A stretch of DNA of 8,115 nt. Origin: JACCYX01 sp964610045 (GTDB lineage Bacteria; Chloroflexota; Chloroflexia; Thermomicrobiales; UBA6265). Below, piece by piece: positions 1 to 5,188 of this stretch. The notes beneath the pieces were generated by a model, which did not search any database, had not been told where the DNA came from, and saw only the letters and a list, made by a program, of their open reading frames with translations. A program made the translations under genes and the position numbers. Location of the stretch: NCBI GenBank assembly GCA_964610045.1, contig CAZSUN010000144.1, positions 1 to 8,115 on the forward strand. The letters are read 5' to 3'. Positions within the stretch are counted from its first letter, which is position 1; each line of letters begins with the position of its first letter.

Positions 1-638
1 TCGACGCTGGTGCCCATGCCGTACTGGTTGTTCTCGAGGATGAAGAGGCAGGGATTCAGGGCATCCTTGCCCCAGAGACCGGAGAGGTTCGCCGCTTCGT
101 GGAAGGCGCCGTTGTGGATCGCGCCGTCTCCCAGGTAGAGCTGGGTGATGCCGCCGGTCTTCTGGTATGCCTGGGCGAAGGCGGTGCCGACACCCAGCGG
201 GATATGCCCACCAACGATGCCGTAGCCGCCGTAAAACCCGTTCGTGACGTCGAACAGGTGCATGGATCCGCCCTTGCCCTTGACCAGTCCGGTGCCCTTG
301 CCGTAGAGCTCGGCCATAACCGCCTTCGGATCGGACCCGAGCAGGAGGACGTGAGCGTGATCGCGGTAGGCGGTGATGACCGTATCGCCTTCCTGGAACG
401 ATTCGAGGAAGCCGGTGGCGACCGCCTCCTGACCGCTGTAGACGTGCATGTAGCCGCCGACCTTGCCCTGGCGGAAGCCGCGCTGGGCGGCATCCTCAAA
501 GAGCCGGATCTCGACCATCTTCTTGTAGAGCGCGAGGAGGGCGTCTGCCCCGAGCCTCGTGGCAGGAGCGGCTTCCGCGCCGTTTCCGGCGGGCTTCGCC
601 CCGCTCCGCCGTTTCCCCTGGCTTTGGGTGGTCGCCAT
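1..638 (-). CDS. pdhA: Thiamine-diphosphate-dependent dehydrogenase E1 component, alpha subunit (pyruvate dehydrogenase type), N-terminal part
   Basis: E1 alpha of a 2-oxoacid dehydrogenase complex, a cytoplasmic enzyme that decarboxylates pyruvate (or a related 2-oxoacid or acetoin) with thiamine diphosphate and passes the acyl group to E2 lipoate. Only 212 codons are in the window; the C-terminus and probable E1 beta/E2 genes lie off the left edge. The start is ATG at 638, with GAGAGG (646-651) seven bases upstream. Residues 1-28 are a basic, low-complexity leader; the conserved fold begins near 34 (LLALYKKMVEIRLFEDAA). Family signatures seen: YRDH at 91-94, GKGGSMHLFD at 121-130, the ThDP/Mg motif GDG at 170-172 and NN at 203-204, followed by YGMGTSV. 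One oddity is His at 175, where the motif usually has Asn (GDGAIHNG). Whether the substrate is pyruvate, branched-chain oxoacid or acetoin cannot be decided from this part, so the symbol is provisional. Family assignment is very secure. Confidence 0.92.
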   Translation of the reverse strand, partial: MATTQSQGKRRSGAKPAGNGAEAAPATRLGADALLALYKKMVEIRLFEDAAQRGFRQGKVGGYMHVYSGQEAVATGFLESFQEGDTVITAYRDHAHVLLLGSDPKAVMAELYGKGTGLVKGKGGSMHLFDVTNGFYGGYGIVGGHIPLGVGTAFAQAYQKTGGITQLYLGDGAIHNGAFHEAANLSGLWGKDALNPCLFILENNQYGMGTSV

Positions 639-645
639 GTACAGG

Positions 646-651
646 CCTCTC
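646..651 (-). promoter_or_regulatory. Ribosome binding site of the E1 alpha gene
   Basis: GAGAGG on the minus strand, seven bases before the ATG at 638. It supports this start over an internal methionine. Confidence 0.7.
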
Positions 652-807
652 GGGATCGTGGGAGAGCCATGCCGGCGCTCCACCGTTGCGTCAGCGGTCA
701 ACAGGCCAAGCCTGCACGCAGGCCACCCACTCCCGGCGTCAGCCCGTCATACGACGAGTCTGGGCCCGGGAGGTGTGGGCGCCGCCTGTTGCCCATAATT
801 GCCCGGA

Positions 808-813
808 ATTGTA
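808..813 (-). promoter_or_regulatory. Candidate -10 box for the E1 alpha gene
   Basis: TACAAT on the minus strand, five of six matches to TATAAT, in a region less GC-rich than its surroundings. The -35 position (about 831-836, TTCTGC) matches poorly. If real, the leader before the E1 alpha start would be about 160 nt. The palindrome at 815-828 lies in the spacer just upstream of this box, which would suit a regulator acting between -35 and -10. The call is weak without transcript data. Confidence 0.3.
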
Positions 814-814
814 C

Positions 815-828
815 CGCAGGTGCCTGCG
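815..828. promoter_or_regulatory. Short palindrome CGCAGG-TG-CCTGCG, possible operator
   Basis: Two perfect 6-bp inverted arms around a 2-bp centre. It sits between the two CGGAATTGT direct repeats (804-812, 837-845) and next to the candidate E1 alpha -10 box. Its position suggests a regulator site, but GC-rich DNA often yields short palindromes by chance. Confidence 0.3.
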
Positions 829-851
829 TAGCAGAACGGAATTGTCCGTGG

Positions 852-878
852 TTGGTCCGGATTCGCGATCTGGACCAA
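852..878. promoter_or_regulatory. 27-bp operator-like palindrome
   Basis: The left arm TTGGTCCGGAT and right arm ATCTGGACCAA pair at 10 of 11 positions around the 5-bp centre TCGCG. Long, nearly perfect dyads in a divergent intergenic gap are typical of dimeric transcription factor sites. It lies 213 bp before the E1 alpha start and 127 bp before the phosphotransferase start. The outer TTGGTCC/GGACCAA resembles the TGGT...ACCA style of GntR-family operators, but the half-site spacing is wider than the usual FadR/PdhR box, so the regulator family is not assigned. Confidence 0.5.
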
Positions 879-992
879 TGCGAACGTGGCCACCTCGCGC
901 CCGGAAACGATCAGAGACCAGGAATGGCCGAAACGACTGCCGGTACCTGTATGCTGCGAACGGGATCACACGCCGGCAACTCGCCCCGGGAG

Positions 993-997
993 AGGAG
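993..997 (+). promoter_or_regulatory. Ribosome binding site deciding the phosphotransferase start
   Basis: AGGAG within GGGAGAGGAG, eight bases before ATG 1006. The upstream in-frame ATG at 886 has no comparable site, and the 40 residues it would add look non-conserved. Confidence 0.75.
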
Positions 998-1005
998 ATC
1001 GCGCC

Positions 1006-2175
1006 ATGCACGTAGACGATACCGTCAGGGACACCGCCACCCGTCTGTTGACCGAAGCCATTGGCGAGGTGCGCCTGGACGCCGCCCAACCGATCGACGA
1101 GGGCAGCGACCGCTCCTCGATTCTGCGGTTCACCGTGAACAACGCCCCGGATGGCGCTCCGGCTTCGGTCATCGTCAAGCGTGCGGTCGATCTCGGCGCG
1201 GAGTGGGATGATCCAGCGGCTCCCGACAGCCCGACGACCCGCTTCCTCAATGAATGGGCGAGCCTGCAATTCCTTGGCCAGATCGCGGTCGATCCACCCC
1301 TGGCACCTCGTCTCTATGGCGCCGACCGAGACACCGGCATCCTGGTCATGGCGGATCTCGGTCCGATGACCGGATTGACCGCGACACTACTCAGCGACGA
1401 TCCCGATGCCGCAAGGACGGACCTGATGGCATACGCCACCACGGTCGGACGGTTGCATGCGCAAACTGCCGCCCACGTCGCGGAATTCCGGCACCTGCGT
1501 GCGTCGCTGGGCCCACCCAATCCCGGCTTCGGTTGGGACTGGATCGTGCCAGCGTTCCATGGGATGCTCGAATGCCTGGGCATCTCCCCGATCGATGGCA
1601 TCGATGACGACCTGGCGACACTGGCCGCGGCGATGGCCGAGCCGGGCGAGTTCACGACCTTCATCCACTCGGACCCGTGCCTCGACAATTGGGGTTGGGC
1701 TGGGGATCGTAACTACCTCATCGACTTCGAGTTCTCCAACACCGGTCATGCCCTGATGGATGGCGTCTATGGCCGGGTGCCATTCCCAACCTGCTGGTGC
1801 ATCGGCCTGCTGCCGGACAACGTGGCGAAGGAGATGGAGCAGGCCTACCGGACCGAGCTCGCCCGAGGCTGCCCGGCGGCGCTGGACGACCAACGGTACA
1901 ATCGGGCCGTCGCCGAAGCGTGCGTGTTCTGGATGATCCTGCTCTGCCACTGGCACCCGCTGCGGGATCTGCTCGACGAAGACCGGGAGTGGGGGACAGG
2001 CACCATCCGGCAGCGACTGCTCGTCCGGCTCGCCGTCGCCACCGGGACGACCGCCACTGCCGGCCACCTGACGGCGATCGGCGAGATGGCCGGAACCATG
2101 GCGACCGTGCTCCACCAACGCTGGGACGCCGACCTCGCCCCGCTGCCGCTCTATCCGTCATTTCGGGCGACATAA
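1006..2175 (+). CDS. APH-fold phosphotransferase family protein (small-molecule kinase of unknown substrate)
   Basis: A 389-residue cytoplasmic kinase-like protein of the aminoglycoside phosphotransferase/choline kinase superfamily, which moves the gamma-phosphate of ATP to a small-molecule hydroxyl. Visible elements: an N-lobe with candidate ATP-binding Lys58 in SVIVKR and Glu83 in FLNEWASL; the catalytic Brenner-type motif HSDPCLDN at 221-228, with presumed catalytic base Asp223 and metal-binding Asn228; and the DFG-equivalent LIDFEFSN, with Asp240. The C-terminal part is helical and rich in Trp/Cys (CWC near 264-266; CVFWMILLCHWH further on). Family members usually have H-G-D, so Ser222 is a small variation. 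The frame is open back to 886, but ATG 1006 is chosen because AGGAG (993-997) lies eight bases before it. It is not adjacent on the same strand to any other gene here and converges on kynU. The real substrate could be a sugar, choline-like alcohol, homoserine or an antibiotic; the sequence does not decide. Confidence 0.85.
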   Translation: MHVDDTVRDTATRLLTEAIGEVRLDAAQPIDEGSDRSSILRFTVNNAPDGAPASVIVKRAVDLGAEWDDPAAPDSPTTRFLNEWASLQFLGQIAVDPPLAPRLYGADRDTGILVMADLGPMTGLTATLLSDDPDAARTDLMAYATTVGRLHAQTAAHVAEFRHLRASLGPPNPGFGWDWIVPAFHGMLECLGISPIDGIDDDLATLAAAMAEPGEFTTFIHSDPCLDNWGWAGDRNYLIDFEFSNTGHALMDGVYGRVPFPTCWCIGLLPDNVAKEMEQAYRTELARGCPAALDDQRYNRAVAEACVFWMILLCHWHPLRDLLDEDREWGTGTIRQRLLVRLAVATGTTATAGHLTAIGEMAGTMATVLHQRWDADLAPLPLYPSFRAT

Positions 2176-2288
2176 CGCCGGCACGGTTCCGGGATTGGTT
2201 GGTGTGCCTGGAAGCGCCAGCCCAATCCGCCTCGCTGCGTGTTCCGCGACGTGACGAGAACCTTTACGCACGCGACGGTGTCGCCACT

Positions 2289-2335
2289 CCCACCCTCCTG
2301 GCAGGCACGTGACCGGGAGGACCCGAAGGGGTGGG
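2289..2335. terminator. Possible bidirectional stem-loop between the convergent phosphotransferase and kynU genes
   Basis: The two genes end 169 bp apart. CCCACCC (2289-2295) pairs with GGGTGGG (2329-2335), and inside it TCCT (2296-2299) can pair with AGGA (2318-2321), leaving a bulge on the right arm. There is no T-run on either side, so this is not a classical intrinsic terminator. The placement is suitable but the structure is only moderate. Nothing else is seen in 2176-2344. Confidence 0.25.
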
Positions 2336-2344
2336 TATGCCGGC

Positions 2345-3631
2345 TCAGGTCACGAGTGAGGAAGGGGATCCAGCTTCCCGATACGCGCCCTCGTCGATGA
2401 TGGCGCGCAGGGCGTGGGCGACCCGCCAGAGGTCTTCAAATCTCGTGTACAGCGCGACCGGGGCGATCCGGACCACGTTCGGCGCCCGGAAATCGACGAT
2501 GAAGCCGCGTTGCCGGAGGGCTCGGGAAATAGCCGCCGCCTCGACGTGCTCGATCGCAACGTGACCGCCGCGACGGGCATCGTCCAGCGGACTGCCGATC
2601 GCGTACCGGTATGGGTCACGATCGAGGCCGATTGAGTCGATGAGGTCGATCAGGTATCGCGTCTGCCGCAGCGACTTCGCGCGGATCGCCTCGATCCCGG
2701 CCTCCGCGTGGATCGCCAGCGAGCCGGTCAGTGCCGCCGCCGACAGCAGCGGGATCGTGCTGATCTGGTACGCCCCGGCGTGCACCGCGCCTTCCCACTC
2801 GTGCACCATCGCGAACTGCCGCTCCTTGCGGTAGCCCCACCAGCCGGGCAGGGCCGGGATCGCGCCGTGGTGCTTTTGGTTGACATAGAGCGCACCAACG
2901 GCGCCGGGACCGGCATTCAGGTACTTGTAGGTGCACCAGCTCGCGACATCGACGCCCCAGTCATCGAACCGGTGTGGGACCGCCCCGGCGGAGTGCGCGC
3001 AATCGAACCCGATCAGGATGCCGCGATCGTGGGCCGCCGCCGTCAGCCGCTCCATGTCCAGCAACTGACCGGAGCGATACAGCACCGACGGCAGCCAGGC
3101 CAGCGCGACCTCACCGGTCATCAGGTCAATCAGGTCGTCCTCGTCGATCGTGCGGCAATCGCGGGATGGGGCCAGCACGAGATCGGTTTCCGGGTCGCCG
3201 CCATGGAGCCGGATCTGCCCCTGCAGCGCGTAGATGTCGGATGGGAAGTCGAGCGCGGTGGCGAGGATTCTGCGACGTATGCCCTGCGGCTGGAAGAAGG
3301 TCGCCACCAGTTGGTGCAGGTTGACCGTGGTGGTGCCGGTAACCACGACCGACTCGGGCTGCGCGCCCATCATCGCGGCCATCCGCGCGCCCAGGGTTTC
3401 CCCGAGGGTGAACCAGGGCGGGTCGGCATCGAGCCAGCCGTCGATCCCGAACGTCTTCCACGCGTCCAGCGCATCGAGCACCGCCCGCTCGGCATCCACC
3501 GAGAGCAGCCCGAGCGAGTTGCCGTCGAGATAGACCTTGCCCGGCTGGCAGTGGAAGCGGTCGCGAAAGCGGGCCAGCGGATCGGCGGCATCGAGGGCGC
3601 GGGCGGCGGCGAGGGTGAGGTCATCGGGCAT
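2345..3631 (-). CDS. kynU: Kynureninase (EC 3.7.1.3)
   Basis: A 428-residue cytoplasmic PLP enzyme that splits L-kynurenine to anthranilate and alanine (or 3-hydroxykynurenine to 3-hydroxyanthranilate) in tryptophan breakdown. Fold-type I landmarks, in order: YLDGNSLG 34-41; GTTTVNLHQL near 99-108 (cofactor phosphate loop); FPSD 129-132, with Asp132; FDCAHSAGAVP 209-219, with Asp210 and His213; the Schiff-base Lys236 in SWCTYKYLNAGPG, preceded by Tyr235; GWWGY 263-267; and Arg388 in NVVRIAP, the likely carboxylate binder. Length fits the family. The frame is open to 3778, but the start chosen is ATG 3631, since GGAG (3640-3643) lies eight bases before it, the family begins here, and a longer form would run into the divergent neighbour's start. 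No tryptophan dioxygenase or formylkynurenine hydrolase gene is in the window, so the rest of the pathway must be encoded elsewhere, if present. Confidence 0.95.
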   Translation of the reverse strand: MPDDLTLAAARALDAADPLARFRDRFHCQPGKVYLDGNSLGLLSVDAERAVLDALDAWKTFGIDGWLDADPPWFTLGETLGARMAAMMGAQPESVVVTGTTTVNLHQLVATFFQPQGIRRRILATALDFPSDIYALQGQIRLHGGDPETDLVLAPSRDCRTIDEDDLIDLMTGEVALAWLPSVLYRSGQLLDMERLTAAAHDRGILIGFDCAHSAGAVPHRFDDWGVDVASWCTYKYLNAGPGAVGALYVNQKHHGAIPALPGWWGYRKERQFAMVHEWEGAVHAGAYQISTIPLLSAAALTGSLAIHAEAGIEAIRAKSLRQTRYLIDLIDSIGLDRDPYRYAIGSPLDDARRGGHVAIEHVEAAAISRALRQRGFIVDFRAPNVVRIAPVALYTRFEDLWRVAHALRAIIDEGAYREAGSPSSLVT

Positions 3632-3639
3632 GATGGTCA

Positions 3640-3643
3640 CTCC
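3640..3643 (-). promoter_or_regulatory. Ribosome binding site of kynU
   Basis: GGAG on the minus strand, eight bases upstream of ATG 3631. It lies within a 10-bp sequence, CACTCCGGCG (3638-3647), that is repeated directly at 3684-3693 in the same gap. The repeat is probably chance. Confidence 0.65.
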
Positions 3644-3765
3644 GGCGGGTACGGAATCATGGCGGAAGTCTGCCAGAGCGGGACACTCCGGCGCGAATCG
3701 TAGGTCATTGCCCGTGCAGGCATCTCGGCGGAAAATCGCGCCAGGCGTGAGATCGATCGGTGGTC

Positions 3766-3771
3766 GAGGAG
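3766..3771 (+). promoter_or_regulatory. Ribosome binding site deciding the SelA/DgaE-like start
   Basis: GAGGAG, five bases before ATG 3777. The frame is open back to 3537, but that 80-residue extension is Arg/Ser/Ala-rich, antisense to kynU and lacks a site of this quality. Confidence 0.7.
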
Positions 3772-3776
3772 CGAGC

Positions 3777-4907
3777 ATGGGGATCTACGAGGAACTTGGC
3801 CTGTCGCCGGTGATCAACGCCGATTCCCGGATGACGGCGCTCGGTGGGTCGATCATGTGGCCGGAGGCGGTGGCGGCCATGGCGGAGGCATCCCGTCACC
3901 ACGTCGACATGTTCGCGCTGCAGGAACGGGTGGGGCGCAGGATCGCCGGTCTCACCGGGAACGAGGACGCCTTCGTTTGTACCGGGGCGGCGGCGGGGAT
4001 CTTCATCTCACTGCTGGCCTGCATGACCGGGGGAGACCCGGCGGCGATCGCCCGCTTGCCGCGGGTGGTGCCTGATCGCCACGAAGTGGTGGTTCACCGC
4101 GCTCACCGGATTCCCTACGATCCGGTCCTGGCCCTCACTGGCGCGACAGCGATCGACATCGGCAACGCGCTGCAAACATTCGAGTGGGAACTCGAATCGG
4201 CGATTACGGAATCCACCGCCGCCGTCTTTTTCGTGGCAGGAGAGCACCTGCGGCGCGGGGCGCTGTCGCTGGAAACGACCGTCGAGGTCGCGCACCGGCA
4301 TGGCGTGCCGGTAATCGTCGATGCCGCCGCGCAGTTGCCACCCCGGCGCAATCTCTGGCATTTCAGCCGCGACCTCGGGGCGGACCTCGTCGTCTTCAGT
4401 GGCGGCAAGGAGATACGCGGCCCACAGGCGAGCGGGTTCGTCGTCGGGCGAACCGACCTGATCGCAGCCTGCCGGGAGAACGCCTCACCGCACCAGCGGC
4501 TGGCCCGCCTCGCCAAGGTCGGCAAGGAAGAGATGATCGGCCTGCTGGCCGCGCTCACCTGCTATCTGGATGAAGACGAGGACGCCCGTCTCGCCGGGTT
4601 CGAGGCAACCGTCTCCGGGTGGGTGGCGTCGATCTCGGCCATTTCCCCGGCGATTGTGGTGACACGGGATTTCCCGAACGAGGCCGGGCAACCGATGCCC
4701 CGCGTCCGGATCGATGTCCAGCCGGATATCACCGGGTTCTCCGCGTTCGCGCTCCAGCAACGGCTGATGGAACACGCGCCACCGGTGGCAGTCGCTGCCG
4801 AATACGACCGGTACCTGTACCTGACGCCGGACACCCTCGAACCCGGCGAAGCGGAAATCGTCGCGGAGGCCGTCCGCTGGTGCCTGGGCGGGCGGGACGC
4901 TGGTTGA
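3777..4907 (+). CDS. PLP-dependent enzyme of the SelA/DgaE-like group (aminotransferase class V fold)
   Basis: A 376-residue cytoplasmic fold-type I PLP enzyme resembling L-seryl-tRNA(Sec) selenium transferase and, more closely in length and layout, D-glucosaminate-6-phosphate ammonia-lyase (DgaE). Signatures: VINADSRMTALGGS 12-25 (SelA-like N-terminal pattern); VCTGAAAG 67-74 (cofactor phosphate loop); VIVDAAAQLPP 179-189, with Asp182 against the pyridine nitrogen; Schiff-base Lys211 in FSGGKEIRGPQASG; GRTDLI 224-229; and KVGKEEMIGLLAAL 247-260, a strongly conserved helix of this group. True SelA is about 460 residues with an extra N-terminal tRNA-binding domain, absent here, so a selenium role is unlikely. 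A lyase or aldolase acting on an amino acid or amino sugar is the better guess. ATG 3777 is chosen for GAGGAG (3766-3771) five bases upstream. It is divergent from kynU across 145 bp and convergent with the SDR/GH20 operon. Exact reaction unknown. Confidence 0.88.
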   Translation: MGIYEELGLSPVINADSRMTALGGSIMWPEAVAAMAEASRHHVDMFALQERVGRRIAGLTGNEDAFVCTGAAAGIFISLLACMTGGDPAAIARLPRVVPDRHEVVVHRAHRIPYDPVLALTGATAIDIGNALQTFEWELESAITESTAAVFFVAGEHLRRGALSLETTVEVAHRHGVPVIVDAAAQLPPRRNLWHFSRDLGADLVVFSGGKEIRGPQASGFVVGRTDLIAACRENASPHQRLARLAKVGKEEMIGLLAALTCYLDEDEDARLAGFEATVSGWVASISAISPAIVVTRDFPNEAGQPMPRVRIDVQPDITGFSAFALQQRLMEHAPPVAVAAEYDRYLYLTPDTLEPGEAEIVAEAVRWCLGGRDAG

Positions 4908-4931
4908 TCGTCACATGGTGTTGGATGCAAC

Positions 4932-4959
4932 GCGCCGGTAGGGAAGGCCTTTCCGGCGC
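4932..4959 (+). terminator. Strong stem-loop 24 nt after the SelA/DgaE-like gene, likely terminator
   Basis: GCGCCGG (4932-4938) pairs perfectly with CCGGCGC (4953-4959). After one T/T mismatch, AGGG (4940-4943) pairs with CCTT (4948-4951, one G-U pair), leaving the four-base loop AAGG. That gives 11 pairs with one mismatch, very stable. No T-run follows, so it may be a non-canonical terminator, an RNA 3'-end stabiliser, or part of the repeat described at 4937-5119. Confidence 0.45.
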
Positions 4960-5119
4960 ACGCTCGACGCCGCCGACGGAATGGTGTCTGCGCCGGATAA
5001 TGACCTTCTTGGTGGGAGTCGTCCAACGCCCCGGTGGGAACGAGGAAGACCATTACCGCGCCGCCTTGTCATTGAATGTCACACGGGCCGATGTTTCGGC
5101 GCGGAAGGTCTTCCCTACC
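4937..5119. repeat. Inverted repeat pair flanking a structured non-coding segment
   Basis: GGTAGGGAAGGCCTT (4937-4951) reappears as its reverse complement at 5105-5119 with 14 of 15 bases matching. The two copies bracket most of the 281-bp convergent gap (4908-5188), which carries no credible gene. The right copy overlaps one arm of the 5044-5114 stem and the left copy overlaps the 4932-4959 stem. No matching target-site duplication is seen at the borders, so a miniature transposable element is possible but not shown. Bases 5120-5188 hold nothing recognisable. Confidence 0.5.
5044..5114. repeat. Large two-part stem-loop (16 perfect base pairs)
   Basis: GGAAGACC (5044-5051) pairs perfectly with GGTCTTCC (5107-5114), and CCGCGCCG (5056-5063) pairs perfectly with CGGCGCGG (5097-5104). 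They are separated by a small internal loop (ATTA against AA) and closed by a 33-base loop. Sixteen perfect pairs in the right register are unlikely by chance even in GC-rich DNA. It lies 74 bases beyond the SDR stop codon, in the convergent gap, so it could terminate or protect the minus-strand operon transcript, or be part of a structured RNA or repeat element. No poly-T tract adjoins it. Confidence 0.55.
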
Positions 5120-5188
5120 ACTTGACGGCGAGCGCAGAGCAGGCGGAAATGCCCACCTCTACCATGCGGCAAGAGAATTTCATCAGAA

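Larger units (their letters stand above)
639..1005. other. Divergent intergenic region between the E1 alpha and phosphotransferase genes
   Basis: A 367-bp gap with no credible gene; the open frames that cross it lack family resemblance and are continuations of frames shadowing the neighbours. It holds a 27-bp palindrome (852-878), a 14-bp palindrome (815-828) and a direct repeat CGGAATTGT (804-812 and 837-845). A minus-strand TACAAT (808-813) is a reasonable -10 box for the E1 alpha gene, but no good -35 is seen about 17 bases upstream. A plus-strand TATGCT (950-955) is a weak -10 candidate for the phosphotransferase, also without a clear -35. The region is best read as a shared regulatory region. 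Confidence 0.6.

Noticed and set aside
686..1015. 109-codon plus-strand open frame in the E1 alpha / phosphotransferase gap
   Set aside because: No good ribosome binding site, overlaps the palindromes and the phosphotransferase start, and shows no recognisable protein pattern.
99..1211. Long plus-strand open frame (370 codons) antisense to the E1 alpha gene
   Set aside because: It is the GC-rich antisense shadow of a clearly conserved gene, crosses the intergenic region and runs into the phosphotransferase in a different frame. The translation shows no family motif.
1387..2118. 243-codon minus-strand open frame inside the phosphotransferase gene
   Set aside because: The kinase motifs and the start site clearly support the plus-strand frame; this is a shadow.
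2708..3703. 331-codon plus-strand open frame inside kynU
   Set aside because: Antisense shadow of kynU, Arg/Gly/Val-rich, with no recognisable domain. All kynureninase motifs lie on the minus strand.
3632..3776. Divergent promoter pair between kynU and the SelA/DgaE-like gene
   Set aside because: Promoters must exist here, but no hexamer pair with acceptable spacing could be picked by eye. The repeated CACTCCGGCG (3638-3647, 3684-3693) is short, overlaps the kynU ribosome site and is likely chance.
3537..3776. N-terminal extension of the SelA/DgaE-like protein to the upstream ATG at 3537
   Set aside because: The extra 80 residues are low-complexity, antisense to the kynU N-terminus, and the ATG at 3777 has a better ribosome binding site and matches the family's usual N-terminus.
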